From the NCBI RefSeq assembly GCF_018873765.1, contig NC_057918.1:65226871-65290870 (forward strand): a stretch of DNA of 64,000 nt. Direction: 5' to 3'. This DNA is from Telopea speciosissima (taxonomy: Eukaryota; Streptophyta; Magnoliopsida; Proteales; Proteaceae). Below the pieces are notes generated by a model. The model was not told the DNA's origin. It was given only the letters and a program-made list of their open reading frames with translations, and did not search any database. This document shows, piece after piece, positions 1 to 11,520 of the stretch (within the stretch, counting starts at the first letter, position 1; every line of letters starts with the position of its first letter). The position numbers and the translations under genes were made by a program.

Positions 1-1321
1 CTACTCTGAAAGCGCGTGACGGAGGCTCGACAGAGCTGAGCGAAGCTTGTTATAGAGTTCGGCGGCAACCAGGAGAACCATGAGGTCACCGCGCCCTTAA
101 GGGATGCAGGGAAGGCCTGATAAGAAATAATCTTGGTTCCCCCGTACATGGTCATCATCGTATTAAAGTAGTTGATATGATCCGTCGGGTCGGTCGTCCC
201 GTCATAGCGATCGAAGGGAGGAGGTTTGAACCCGATCGACAGTGGCGCGATCATGATCTCAGGAGGATAAGGGTGTCGCCCGACTAGCGAATAGGCATCC
301 GGGGTCGCCTATTTTTTCAATCCCTCCACTTGCTCAGCTAAGTCTCTTAGCCGCCTTTCCAACTCGATTTCAAGTGCTCAGCCATTCGGCTCATCCACCA
401 GATACAAATTGTTTTGCTCGCTCAGCCTAGGTCGACCATTTTGCTCTTCAGCTCGAGGTCGGTATGCTCAGTCGTCCCGTTGTGGTCAGCCGTTCTGGTC
501 TGCTCGGTCAGCACCATCCCTCCTTATTCTTCTTTCCACCTGGAAATTGGACCCACGGGGCCTCCTCTGTTGCTCTTCTCGGAGAGGCGGGCTTTGACGC
601 CAGGGGCTATGATGAGATCCTTCTCCTTGTCTCGCAACACGTCTCCCATTTGGCTCGTTCCCCTGTTCTTGGACTCCCCTCGGCTACCCGTCCTCTCCGA
701 GCCGTCCAGAAAATATCGACCTCCTCGCTATTGAGCCTGCTGGTTCGATTTCTTGCCCTGTCCACGGGCTTCGATGATGCTCCTGTTCATCCTGTCTAGC
801 GCCTCTGCTAAGGTGCGGAGGAGGAGTTTTTTGGCGAGATGGGTGCGATGATGCAGCCCGGCTAGGCTCGGCCCTACGCCGGCTACCATTCTGCTACAAG
901 TTTCTCTCTACGCGCACTGGGGCCGGGCCATCTGGTTCATGAAAGTACGTAACATCTCATTGGTGTGGAGCATCTGCAACTCCAAGTCCATAACTTGTCG
1001 ATTATTTGACAGGGCTTCGGAGTCCAAATTCTTCGATAAGGGCAGCGGCGCTGGTAAGCCCAACCCGTTCAAGTTTGGCTCGACCTATACCCGGTCAGCC
1101 GCTGCTGTGTCTAGCACACTTCCGCCATTCCCACCCTCTGGTGGGGGAATGGGATTGATCACGGCGCCCGTGATGGGCTACGCACCCCCTGCCCGAGGGG
1201 GTCTTCCGGTCGCACCCTGCCACTAGGCTTCAGGGGGCGGTGATCGCCTCGCCTGCCCGATGGACTGTAGCTCATCCCCACGGGAAGTCGAGCCATGCTG
1301 TCTTGATCTCATGTGCACCAT
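1..1321 (-). pseudogene. gag region of Tat-like element (partial, degraded)
   Basis: A minus-strand ATG at 1321 begins a gag-like N-terminus (MVHMRSRQHGSTSRGDE) just after the primer-binding region. Further on, the minus strand of about 225 to 1 encodes a typical retrotransposon gag core: FDRYDGTTDPTDHINYF, then MTMYGGTKIISYQAFP, then LKGAVTSWFSWLPPNSI. The two parts are not joined by one open frame; stops and frame changes interrupt 240-1220. The window edge cuts the gene. The product would be the structural capsid protein of the retrotransposon particle. Recognition of the gag core is firm; the state of the rest is not. Confidence 0.75.
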
Positions 1322-1369
1322 TATTGTTGCTCTTGAAGTTGGTAGAAACGACGATGACTTGCTGATGTC

Positions 1370-1392
1370 GTTCCCACAGACGGTGCCAAATC
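1370..1392 (-). other. Primer-binding region of the left Tat-like element
   Basis: Directly inside the LTR, the minus strand reads GATTTGGCACCGTCTGTGGG. This position and sequence type mark the tRNA primer-binding site of plant Tat/Athila-related gypsy elements. I have not assigned the tRNA species. Confidence 0.65.
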
Positions 1393-2255
1393 TGTTGCGT
1401 GTGGAAATCTCCGATGCTTGGTTCACCCACGGATGAGCCTGCAAAGACCAAATGATGAGCACAAGAGAGCTGGTGTGGCTCCGGCCTAGGACTCTCCGAT
1501 GCTGAAGGTAGATCACCAGTGCAACAACGTAACAGCTAGTAAAAGTGAGATGAGGAATGGTGCTCCATACTTGGGTATTTATAGAATGAGGATGAGATGA
1601 GGCGGTTGGGAGAGTCCTGGTATGGTAAGAGTCCTTCGTTTGGAAGGCTCTCTCGCATAGAGTGGAGTGGAGAGTTATTCTCGGGGTCGGGCTCTTATTA
1701 AGGTAAGAGTCCATGTAAAGTATGATTTCGTATTGCGCCGGGATCGTGGCTCAATCCTTATCCCGTGATTCTCAGGATGTGCTGGCGTAGCCCCGCGATC
1801 CTCGGTGGGACGCTATGGTAGCTTTTATGGAGGAGGGCTCGGCGTGGAAGGTTGGCCTCAGAGCTCTGCTTAGGAGCTCGGCCCCGGCCCGCATGACCTG
1901 AGGGTCATCACTAGTTGTGTGAGCTTGGCCGCGCTATGGTGCTCCCATCCAGACAGACCTGAGTAGGCTCAGACTGTGGAGTCGGTGGGCATGCTGCTCA
2001 GCCGCGATGGGGGATCTCTGGGTTGGTACTGGTCTGCCGTGTTGTGTGGGCAGAGGTCGACCGAAGACCTCGGCTCACTGGGTCGGCCTCGTCCGACCCG
2101 TACTAGTTCGGCTCAGCGTCCAATTGACTTGGATGTGTCCGACGACCTCGGCCAAGCAGTAAGGTTCGTCGAAGACCGGGTAGGCCCGGTCTTCCTCCGA
2201 GCTTGGTTCCACCATGTGGCAGCTTCTGATTGGTGGGGTGTTTTATGCCTTATCA
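1393..2255 (-). repeat. 5' LTR of the left Tat-like element
   Basis: This 863-bp segment is recognisably the same sequence as 61169-61880, sharing TGTTGCGTGTG at one edge and TTTTATGCCT.ATCA at the other (plus-strand reading). TG...CA ends and a primer-binding region on the gag side identify it as the 5' LTR of a minus-strand element. It is about 150 bp longer than the right-hand LTR, so there are indels between copies. Confidence 0.85.
1576..1585 (-). promoter_or_regulatory. TATA box of the left LTR
   Basis: The minus strand reads TCTATAAATACC here, in the middle of the LTR. The same motif is conserved at about 61354-61363 in the other LTR copy, which supports it as the element's promoter. 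Confidence 0.6.
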
Positions 2256-3170
2256 GGGAGAGAGAGCCTTTAATGAATGGTTTTCCAAATAAGATGTTGT
2301 ATTTTAGGGGAAGTTGGAAGATGCCACAATTTCAACCAGGAAAGATTGGCATTGGCGGGAATGGAATTCCCATTAATAGCTATATTATAGGTTGATGCCA
2401 CAGAGAAAGCCCCAAAGGAAGTAGAAGCCCATATGAAACGGTCCTCTCTTGGAAAAATAGGAAGGGGAATTGAAAGAATGGATAGACCAATATCGAGTGG
2501 CCACCATTGAAAAATTTCTTCATTTCTCCATGCGGATGAGAAAGCATCAATGAAATAATCCACTGTTGAGGGAGTGTTGAAAGGTAGAGGGAAGGGAGCT
2601 GCAGAGGGAGAATGGTTCGGGATCCAAGCATCCATCCAAGGGTTAATGGATTTGTCATTGCCAAGTTGAAAGCACAGTCCTTTGCGTAGAAGGTCTCTAG
2701 AGGAACACACAAATTTCCATCCCCAAGAGGTTGTTAAAGAGCATTTGGCTTGGAGAAAATTTGAAGATGGGAATTATTTGGCTTTCATAAGCTTCAACCA
2801 CAGAGAATTTGGAGGTTGGAGGAGTTCCCAGCCTTTCTTAGCTAAAAGAGCTTGGTTCATAGGGGCTGAGAGCTTAACATTTAATCCACTAAACCTTTTA
2901 GGAAGACAGATATTGTTCCATGAAATTGTGGGCACCAAAGATTGATTTCCATTCAAACAGAAGCAGGATTTGCTTGTGGAATCCAGAGATTTTTGGACTG
3001 AAACTGGAATTTTAAAGCAGGACATGGTGTACAAGGGCATGGCAGATAAGGTAGACTGAATGAGAACTAGTTTTCCTGCTGGGCTTAGAAATTGAGATTT
3101 ACAATGCTGCAATGTGAAATTAACTCGATCTATCATTTGATTATTCCACTCATCCTTACTATCCTGTTCT
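2256..3170 (-). pseudogene. LINE (L1-type) reverse transcriptase C-terminal part, interrupted
   Basis: The minus strand from about 3170 to 2256 encodes the end of a plant LINE reverse transcriptase. The upstream part contains SPAGKLVLIQSTLSAMPLY and TMSCFKIP, the conserved thumb/connection motif of plant L1 proteins. The downstream part, QLGNDKSINPWMDAWIP and later WLKLWHLPTSPKIQHLIWK, is the zinc-binding RVT domain. Frame changes occur between the two pieces (around 2710-2774), and a stop follows WKTIH. Similarity continues to 2256, where the Tat LTR begins, so the LTR element landed inside this LINE. The catalytic part of the reverse transcriptase is missing on the 3170 side. Not functional. 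Confidence 0.8.
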
Positions 3171-3373
3171 TTCCTTGCTTTTTCTATCCCTTGGATCCCT
3201 TACATGTGGGGCCTTTGACTTTTCATTTCTCACCATTTTTTCCCCACCAAACAAACGGATTACAGGAAAATCCGAGGGGCTGCTTGGTTCTAAAGATTCT
3301 TATTTCAAAGGGCTACTTATTACCTTATTCTATTTAGCCATTCAGGTGATCACAAATTCACCCTTTTAAGGAT
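3171..3373. other. Unassigned spacer between two LINE fragments
   Basis: A/T-rich DNA separating the minus-strand LINE from the plus-strand LINE tail. No coding or terminal-repeat signal was recognised. Confidence 0.4.
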
Positions 3374-4202
3374 GTGGGGGCCGGTGGATCAAACTGAATA
3401 TAGATGGATGTGCACTTGGCAACCCACAGATCATGCTGGAGCTGGTGGTATTTTCCAAAATTATGAAAGAAAATCTATATGTTGTTGCGGTGAATATTTG
3501 TGGTGTGTGTTGACTTTGTAGGCCGAGTTCTTAGCTTTATTTAATGGTCTTCTTAAAGCGAAGGAGGATGGTTTCCAAAATTTATGGATTGAAAATGACT
3601 CACACTCTATGGTAGTGTGTGTCAAAAAAAAACTCCATGGCCTTTCTTTCAACATAACTCTTATTCATTAATTCATATCTTTCTTTTCTGGTTTTAGTAA
3701 ATTTTCATATCTTTCTTCAATCCCTTGGAAGATTACTCATTGCTATAGAGAAACAAATCCAGTAGCAGATGCTCTAGCTAAATATGTAGCTAGATATTGA
3801 GTTTCTTTTTTTGGGCTAACTACCGTAATTTTTTAGGAATGAAATTTTTTTTAAATACATATCATTTTTTTTTTTTCGATTGAAAATATATATCAACTTC
3901 ATTGCAAAGAAAGAGAAAAAAGGGGGGAGGGGTTTAGTTACAACAAAGATCTCAAGGGCAGTAGCAAAGCCAAAGATGGCAAGCTAGAAATGAAGTTTAA
4001 TGGTATGCTTATGCAAGAGCAACATTTTGATTTGCTAGTTGCCTATTTTATTTGATTTGTCTCTCTATTGATGGCAATGTCAACTTGGAGTTTCAAATCT
4101 TTTCTATAAGTATCTTTTTGTATGGGTATCCCTAGATGTTAATTTTGTAATTTTTTTTAATTAATATATTCTTTTCTGACCTTTAGCAAAAAAAAAAAAA
4201 AA
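3374..4202 (+). pseudogene. LINE 3' fragment with RNase H domain and poly(A) tail
   Basis: The plus strand begins with RWIKLNIDGCALGNPQ, the first strand of a plant LINE-type RNase H. Later fragments are AEFLALFNGLLKAKEDG, LWIENDSHSMVV and ETNPVADALAKYVARY, covering the E, D and late active-site segments. A frame change lies between the first and second pieces. An A/T-rich 3' UTR ends in GACCTTTAGC followed by a run of A at 4188-4202. The same ending closes the copy at 11521-12341, so both derive from one L1 lineage. The fragment is 5'-truncated, as is usual for LINE insertions. Confidence 0.75.
3864..4060 (-). mobile_element. Possible minus-strand retroposon tail inside the LINE 3' UTR
   Basis: A T-run at 3864-3877 followed by sequence that on the minus strand reads like a retroposon 3' end finishing in TATATTTTCAATCG plus poly(A). 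It separates the RNase H part of the plus-strand LINE from its own 3' tail. Boundaries are approximate and no target duplication was found. Confidence 0.3.
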
Positions 4203-5101
4203 ATGTATCTAATATAACTTCATCAGACTCCTTGATAGTTGTTTATCAAAAAAAAAAAAAAAAAAAAAAAAAAGCCTCCTTGACAATTAATTTTTAAACA
4301 ACAGATTTTTTTAGGAGATTTATATATTTTATTGCATACATATCTACTTTTTCTTTTCTTATGGAATCTTACAATGTATTAGTGACATTGGTGAATCGAT
4401 TTGACTATCAATTTAAAAGTCCATTTGGGAATGCTACCTTAAGATCGAACATTTTTTAAATAATCCTAACTTATGAGGGTGGTGTGTTCCTACTTATTAA
4501 TTAATACAAAACAAGAAGTAATATAGACTAGTTTTGTGATCTGAGAAAAAAATAAATAAAACATATTTCACGTGATTAAAAGTTTGGAACCGATTAACTT
4601 ATTGATCCGATTTTGATCCAGACCTTGACCCTGACCCTGGCCCCTTTAAACTGGAAGTGTTAAAGAACCGGACCAATAACCCAAAATGGGGCCAATTGAC
4701 ACCCCTAAAAAGTAAAAACCCTGCCGGGTCAGATTTGTTGGCTATTGCTGTCTCTGTGGTCCTCCACTTTCAAAGCTACCAAAATATTGTCTCTTCACCC
4801 ATGAAGCAATGGCGTCATCAGCAGTTATGCTTAATAAATAATACATTTTCAGTAATTATTTTCTAGATGACATCACAACTCAAATCTTTATAGATAATTT
4901 AAGTGGTTGTCTTCATATTTAGTGGAAAATTCCTTGTCCGTGTGTCTGTCTTATCTGCATAAATCAGATTAGAATCAGATTTCGTGACATTCTATTGAAC
5001 AGTAAAAGTGCTATTTAGTGATTGACTGCTTGGTATCCTTTATTTCTCTGTGGATCTTCAATCTAGAACACTTTTAGATAGAGAGAGAGAGAAGACCATT
5101 G
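4203..5101. other. Intergenic, no gene seen
   Basis: A/T-rich DNA with a long A-run at 4249-4273. A degenerate element end, TTGACACCCCTA at about 4697-4708, resembles an hAT-type terminal repeat, but no partner was found. Confidence 0.5.
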
Positions 5102-5109
5102 GTTCATTT

Positions 5110-5465
5110 TAGGGGTGCAAGTTTGGCCCTGTCGGCCTGAACCCGTCAACCCCAAACAAAGCTTGGGCTGAGATATCATGGCTCTGGAAGGCAAGTCAGG
5201 GTTGAGTCTTTGAATTGAGTCCCAACCCATTCTAACCCGGCTATGTCTTCTTTTTGTTCTCCTCAGCCTGGCCCAGCCCCTATATCTCCCTTCCCTCTCC
5301 CCATGGTCAGGATCAATTAAGGGTAAGCCCAACCTGGTCCTTAGGGCAGGTTAAGGTTGGATTTTTCAAGGCTTGAGTTAGGGCAGGCCTAGGCACAGTT
5401 AAGATGGCTCAAGATTGGGATAGGCTTTAAAAAACTTGGCCTATTTCGATCCTGTTGCACCTCTA
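5110..5465. mobile_element. Non-autonomous hAT-type element with 8-bp target duplication
   Basis: Ends are TAGGGGTGCAA at 5110-5120 and its complement TTGCACCTCTA at 5455-5465 (one mismatch). The element is flanked by a perfect 8-bp direct repeat, GTTCATTT, at 5102-5109 and 5466-5473. An 8-bp duplication and TAGGGGTG-type ends are typical of hAT transposons. At 356 bp with no coding capacity it is a MITE-sized deletion derivative. A degraded relative is at 15820-15980. Confidence 0.88.
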
Positions 5466-5473
5466 GTTCATTT

Positions 5474-6000
5474 GATTATCTAATGACTCATATCAGGTCA
5501 GGTAACCATTAAATTTTGCCACATCTTACAGTTGGAAGTGTGAAAAATGAGACCAAATCAAAACCACCAATCCATTCTTTATCGGTTTAGTACTAATTTT
5601 GGTTTTAGAAATTGTAAAAAATCAATACTAATGTTTGATTGTGTAGCGCATGCACCAGTACGGTGGCCAATGAGAGTGCTTTAAGGGGATTTGCTTGAAT
5701 TTTTTTATTTTTTATTTTTTCTAAATTTCATTGGAAGTTGAACGATAAATTCATGCAGTCCTGTGTGTAGGTGCAGGAACCACGTGACCGGTTAACTTTT
5801 TTTTTCGCTTTATTTAAAAATCTTGATCAAGTTTTTCTCCACCCATAGTGAAGAGTAAATCTCAATCCACAGTTTCAGGTGATTGGATGGGAATCTTAGA
5901 ATGGTACTAAGGACATTTCAACCTTTATACCATAGGGGCACAGAAGTAATGTCTAGATTCTCCACCCACAATTAAAACTCTCCAATCTTTTAAAAATTTT
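5474..6000. other. Intergenic, no gene seen
   Basis: A/T-rich. The segment near 5833-5895 (TTTTTCTCCACCCATAGTGA and following) loosely resembles 60975-61045, suggesting a shared degraded short element. Confidence 0.4.
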
Positions 6001-6146
6001 GGCACTCAATTTAAAACATAAAACAAAATTTTGCTGGCAGCCAAGGAAATGGAATAATTCACTTCCCCCTTGGGTTCATAAATACCCTCCTAGAATTTAT
6101 TTCATTTCCTTGGCTGCCTGTCCATTTAAAAGAGGTTTTGAGTGCC
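6001..6146. repeat. Foldback (MITE-like) inverted repeat
   Basis: GGCACTCAATTTAAAAC at the left pairs with GTTTTGAGTGCC at the right. An inner pair, GGCAGCCAAGGAAATG (6036-6051) and CATTTCCTTGGCTGCC (6104-6119), is a perfect inverted repeat. No clear target duplication. A similar core motif (GGCAGCCTGAGAAATGG) occurs near 30077-30125. Confidence 0.6.
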
Positions 6147-6774
6147 GATTATTGTGCAACGTAGCTGAGAAGCCGCATGCACTTTGCATGCTCGCAGCCT
6201 AACCCCTGCTTTCCTCAGAGAGACTATTTCCAAACTTGAGCCCGTGGTCACAATGGAACAACCTTACCATTGCATCAAGGCTCGCCCTCTAATTGTGAGA
6301 ATCACAAATGTGGGAAGTTAGCATTTTTTTCATAGTTATACAACAGCAGCTTGGCCAGTGTTAACTGTTGCAATTGAAATAGACCAAGTCAGAGGAGAGG
6401 AGAGGAGAGTCAAGAGGTTGCACTTTGTACCCAGTGACCTGACCACGTATGGAAGGAACACCACAACTTGGGCAGATTCCTTCCTTTACCATTATAGAAG
6501 ATCTGCAGAGAACCAACATACCATTCACTGATTCAATAAGGCATTAGAACTAAAATGGGTAGACCTCACAGAGTATCTCACTCAACTAAGCCTTATCCTG
6601 ATTACTAAGAGTCAGCAACACCAATGATGCTCTACCATTCAAAACTAGGAAATTAAAAAGCAAAAACGTGTCCTTGACTCTAGCTAGTATTGTTCCCTTC
6701 AAATGCTATAACTTAACCTTCTTTTTTAGGTCTTTCATTCTTATATTGATTGAATCTTTCTCTTTAGAAAAATA
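6147..6774. other. Intergenic, no gene seen
   Basis: No coding pattern, terminal repeats or RNA gene recognised. Confidence 0.4.
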
Positions 6775-7250
6775 ATGCCCAGAAATGGATTTTGCAGAAG
6801 AAATACGAAAATAAAGAGAAAACTCATATGCACAAACACACAACACAGAGATTTTACGTGGTTCATCTCCAAGAAAGTAGACTACATCCATGGCTGGGAT
6901 AGAACTGTTTCACTATTCTTTGAAGCAATTTACAAAACCCTCAAATTTCACTTTAGCCCTCTCAACGAACACTTTATAGAAAAGCCCTAATCAAGAAAAT
7001 GACAGAAATACCCCTAGAAACCCAAAAATGACTATCCGATCAGGATCGAACCAGAACTGAACATACGTCGAAAAACATATTGATTCGAAGATCTCGACGA
7101 GCTCTACAAGACGCAACGCCTTTGGCGTTTGCCGATGATGTATGCACCTTTTAGACCATCCGGACGCGATTCGAGGCCGAAATGACCCTCCGAAGATCTT
7201 CACTGCACTTTTTAGACTGAGATCAGACTTCACCAATAACAGAACAGTTC
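6775..7250. mobile_element. Possible Ty1/copia LTR fragment
   Basis: The stretch around 6828-6872 (CACAAACACACAACACAGAG then TTTTACGTGGTTCATCTCC) has the form commonly seen in plant copia LTRs. TG/CA ends and a target duplication could not be placed, so this is probably a degraded solo LTR. No coding region follows. Confidence 0.35.
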
Positions 7251-7790
7251 ATATTTTCTACTGTTCTAGATTCACAAGTCAACGAGCTAAGATGCAATAC
7301 ACTGTGTCATTAGCAGAGTGAGCTCAAGAGGCACCAAAGCTTTTGAAATTCTTCTCTACTACACCCACCCCAACATAAGAAGACAAATATATTCCACCAC
7401 TTTAGGGTTTCTTTGATGATTCTTCCCAATTCAAGGCTGCTCCAACCAAATGGGTGCAGATCATATGTTAAGCTATTTTCAATACCGTATAGTCAAGGTA
7501 CAGTATAGGCAAGCAAATCCAATGTGTGAAGAAGGTCACACTTTCTTGAGACACTGAGAATGACCCATAAAGCCGCCTCTTAAGCGTGCAATTTCTACTT
7601 AAGTAGATGATTCCATTGTCTCTACTACATTCCTCCAAAACATCATCAATGGTGAATATCTCTAAACCAATTGACACTGCCATTGTATTATTTTTCAATT
7701 TACAGTAGATTCTTGAATATTCAGTCTCCACAGCACTCAAATAGGGGTCAAAAGTTGGATGGGATTCTATTACTGATAAAGGGTCATCAA
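7251..7790. other. Intergenic, no gene seen
   Basis: No feature recognised. The left target duplication of the next element (GTCATCAA) is at 7783-7790. Confidence 0.4.
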
Positions 7791-7792
7791 TT

Positions 7793-8061
7793 TAGGGATG
7801 TAAACGGATCGGATTTGGCTCGGATAGTGTATATCTACATTCGCATCCAATTAGCTTTCGAACGGATTCGGATAGTGCTAAACGGATACGGATATGGATA
7901 CGGATCAAATATTTTATCCGTTTACATGTAAATATAGCTTTTCGGATAGCTATAACATATCCGTATCCGCATCCGTTTAGCTTTCAGACGGATTCGGATA
8001 GTGCTAAATGGATACAAACAAGAATACGGAAACGGATTTTGACTATTCATTTACACCCCTA
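7793..8061. mobile_element. Short hAT-type MITE, CGGATACGGAT family, copy 1
   Basis: Ends are TAGGGATGTAAA (from 7793) and TTTACACCCCTA (to 8061), inverted with one mismatch. Flanks GTCATCAA (7783-7790) and GTCATCAT (8062-8069) match at 7 of 8 positions, with 2 extra T on the left. The interior repeats CGGATTCGGATAGTGCTAAA. The same ends and interior occur at 25861-26116. Confidence 0.8.
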
Positions 8062-8656
8062 GTCATCATCTAATTAAGAGCTATATGTTACTTAGAGTCA
8101 TAAAGCCTATAAGATTTCATTCTACAAAGCTGGAGCCAATCTTGGGGACATGAAGAAGGGGAAGGGGAGGGAGGGTAGCAGTCTCTTGGAACCACACATT
8201 TTAGTGGGGAACATATTGAGTTGCAAAGACATTTTAAGGCAACCACAGAGAGAGACATCACTGAAGTAGAAGATGGGAAAAAGAAAGAAAAATCAATAGT
8301 GAGCACAACAAAGAGCTATTTGAAAACTTTTAATTAATCAAACAGAGAAACAACTCCATGAAAGAAATATTCAGATTAGAATTTGGACCCCTTAAATTTT
8401 CAAAATATACTTAAGGTCCAAATCAACTTTATTGGCATCACTATAAATTTATCAATTAATGAATCATCCTTTTTTCAGTCATATCTAATGTATTCAACAT
8501 GAAAACCCATTAAGGCTCACAGTGACACCACTAGAATAATGATCTCATAAAAGTTTGCTAAATGGATTTTTAAAACATCAAAAAACAGATAGTGGGAACA
8601 AAATTTAAGTGTTAGAAAGTCAATAAGATGCATAATGTTAAAGGGTACAACCAAAA
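8062..8656. other. Intergenic, no gene seen
   Basis: A/T-rich, no coding or structural signal recognised. Confidence 0.4.
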
Positions 8657-8800
8657 ATCTTCAAGTTTTAGGTGGAAGAACTCCTCAAATATATGAAGGC
8701 ACCTATATATATATATAATCTTCAAGTTTTAGGTGGAAGAGCTCCTCAAATATATGAAGGCACCTATATATATATATATATATATATATATGAAGGCACC
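8657..8800. repeat. 61-bp tandem duplication with (TA)n
   Basis: A 61-bp unit starting ATCTTCAAGTTTTAGGTGGA and ending in a TA run occurs at 8657-8717 and again at 8718-8778 with one internal substitution (GAACTCC / GAGCTCC). An expanded TA run and a third partial end (ATATATGAAGGCACC) follow. Confidence 0.9.
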
Positions 8801-10504
8801 AAGAACCTGAATAAACTGATATGGGATTATAACTTTGTAACTCGTAATATCTCAATACTCCTCATGTGTACTGCTGGATATATTAACATTAGATATGTAT
8901 CGGTCAAAACCTATTTAATGAGATTAAATGAATTAATTACAATTCGATATTATATGCCTGTTATAATTATTCTTTTATGTGTAGCTACACATTAGTACCG
9001 CTTACTTGTTCACAACTATGGATAGACTTGAGCACTTTATTCTACGGTTACTGTATATATTGTATATTTTTCTCAATGGGGATTGGAGTAGATATATATA
9101 TTGACACATATATATGTTGAACATTAATTTGTAGAGATTCCTGGGAGGTTCATCACCAGTTGTGTATGGCAACGAGAGTATCTAGTAATTATTTTTCCTT
9201 TATTTGAGATACACTTATTGTTACCTTTATGTCTTGTGCGTCTATAGTGTGCCAATGGTTGATGCTTATCGACAAGACTCACTACACACTGGCCGCTCGG
9301 TATATAGGGTATGAATGTGAATCGATGTAATGCTTAATATGGTTTCTACTATCTTTTCGTTAAGGAGAACATCCATATGAGTGAGTTGTCTGATAGTGAC
9401 TAGTCGTAGTCCGGGGCCCGACACTTGTTTTGTAAAGAGTTTGTAAAATGAATTTTATTATTTTTTATATTAAACAAATATTATTTAAAAAATATTTTCA
9501 AACCTTTTTAAGTCAGTTCATTGGTTATGACACACCCCCATATCAATATGCAATGGATTATGGTTCATGGCGGTGATTTTAATCTATCTGCAAGGTCCAC
9601 GGTGAATGTTACTTGTGTGGGGGGGGGGGAAACTATATGAGTTTCTTCCATCAAGGGTTTTCATGTAACGCCTTTGGTAGGATTGTGCTTTTGCACATTT
9701 TTCATATGCGCTAACATGGTGCGCACAGTGTGTATGAGATAGAGCAAGCTCTTGCTGCTCAGGATAACTTTATTTAGATATTTTACCTTGTATGTAAAAT
9801 TTTATTTAAATTCCAAGATCTTCTCCTTTTTCTTTTTCTTTTTTTTTTTTTTTGTGTGTGGTAGATTCTTCATTTTTTGTGGCCATTTCAAACCTTGTTT
9901 TCGCTGTGAGATATCGTTTTTTGTAGATTCCTCATTTTCGTGCAATTTTTAGTAAAATTTGACCTTGATCACTATGCAGATGAAAAGTAATCAAAGAACA
10001 CTTCACGGAGATATGTTGCGCATCAAAATTGGCCACACAGTTTAAAAGATATTATGTTTTAATTTTTAGCCCTAGAAAAAAAGGAATTTAAATTCTTTTG
10101 TCAATCCAAATTGACCTAGTCAGACCTGAACCTGACCCAATGCACGAATCCTGGGTTAAACCCATACCCTAGAGCAATTCCCTTTCCCTTGATGTGACCA
10201 AGCCCACGAATTATGGGTTTAAGCCCATGTCTTAAGCCCATAAAAGTAATATAATCTTCCAAAATTGAAGTCTCTTATACAACCTATCAAGAAAAAGTAA
10301 GAAATTCAACTCGATTTATATTATTGTCTAATGGATTACAACAAAACTTGCATCATATCAATTTTTATATTAGGAGACAATATTTTTTTTTTAAATCCGA
10401 AAAATCTAAAAAAGTTTTTGAACTTATCCATGTGGTAAAATTAGTTTTGAAAATTTAAGGGGACAATTAAAAATTTTGAACCACCTTCTCTTTCAACTTT
10501 AGGG
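8801..10504. other. Intergenic, no gene seen
   Basis: A/T-rich with homopolymer runs (G run near 9621, T run at 9840-9854). No reading frame has recognisable similarity. Confidence 0.4.
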
Positions 10505-10690
10505 CGGTCCTATTTTTTTATTTATTTTATTTATTTTTAATAAAAAAATTTATTAAAGATTAAAAAGAAGGCAAACAAGCCTAAAGACAGACTAGAGGCA
10601 AAGAAAGCTAAAGCTTAAAAATGGGACTCAGTCCTAAAACATATTGGCGAGAGCAACAAGCCACTTGCTCACCCAAGAAAGATAATAAAA
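10505..10690 (-). mobile_element. Probable LINE 3' tail, minus strand
   Basis: Read on the minus strand, this A/T-rich segment ends in CTTTTTAATCTTTAATAAAT then an A-rich stretch, the form of a plant L1 3' UTR and tail. No coding part is attached. Confidence 0.4.
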
Positions 10691-11520
10691 TAAGGCTATA
10701 GGGGGTCTGTGAGGTGCACCGAAGGGGTCCTTATCCTATTTGATCGTCGGAAGATCTCAACATATAAACCAGGCCTAACCTACTTAAATCTTAATAAAAA
10801 AAACTATGATACAATTGAACCGGAGGGGAGTGAAAGAAGAAATGTATAGAGTGATTTAACTCCAGTTATTGAACTTAATAACCATTCTGTCCTCAAAGGC
10901 ATTACTCTGTGTTCCAATTGTAAACCGACCAAAGGATCATAGCAGTCTGTTTAGTTATAATGAGTGGATGAAAGTCATTATAACTAAAGAAAGAAAATGG
11001 ATGTTGGATCGGGTCGACAATCACTTTGGTTTGGGATCTGGGAGGGGCCACGTGTTGGGTTTGTGGTTAAATTAATGCAGGTTGATTTATTGGGTCAATC
11101 TTATACCAGACCCACTTGTTATGGGATTAACTAAATCTGATCTATTGTAGGGTTAGACTAGGATTAGTAGCTACTAGTATAAATAGTTGTTTTAGATCCC
11201 TGTAGCCACCCATCTTTTGGAACACAATTCTTCTCACGAGAGTTAGTGTGGGAACCAAGTGGGAGAGACGGCAGAAGACTTGGGATGAATTGGTGAAAGA
11301 TATTAGAGAGATCAAGTGAAGGTTCTTTTACTCTATTTGGCATCTTCAAAGGATCTCTTGTTGGTTCATTTCCAAACATCAAACAAGTATGTGATTTAAT
11401 TACTTACATTCATGAGATTGTGTTCTAGACATTGTGAAGGAGTGAGATCATGATAAATGATCAACCTTAAACCTTTACACCATGTATATTCGATCTCTTA
11501 GTTGGGACTTTTCTCATCAT
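10691..11520. other. Intergenic, no gene seen
   Basis: No coding, RNA or terminal-repeat signal recognised. Confidence 0.4.

Larger units (their letters stand above)
1..2255 (-). mobile_element. Ty3/gypsy (Tat-like) LTR retrotransposon, 5' end
   Basis: Read on the minus strand this is the start of an LTR retrotransposon: LTR (2255 to 1393), primer-binding region (1392-1370), then gag running off the left edge. The LTR starts TGATAAGGC and ends GCAACA. The sequence after it, GATTTGGCACCGTCTGTGGG, is the type found after the 5' LTR in plant Tat-lineage elements (family knowledge). Pol and the 3' LTR would lie left of the window. The element sits inside a LINE that resumes at 2256. A second copy of the family is at 61169-64000. 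Confidence 0.85.

Noticed and set aside
409-799. Three overlapping plus-strand reading frames
   Set aside because: They are antisense to the minus-strand retrotransposon gag region and have no family resemblance.
1223-1714. 163-codon minus-strand frame as one protein
   Set aside because: It starts inside the LTR and runs through the primer-binding region; only the part after the ATG at 1321 is gag-like.
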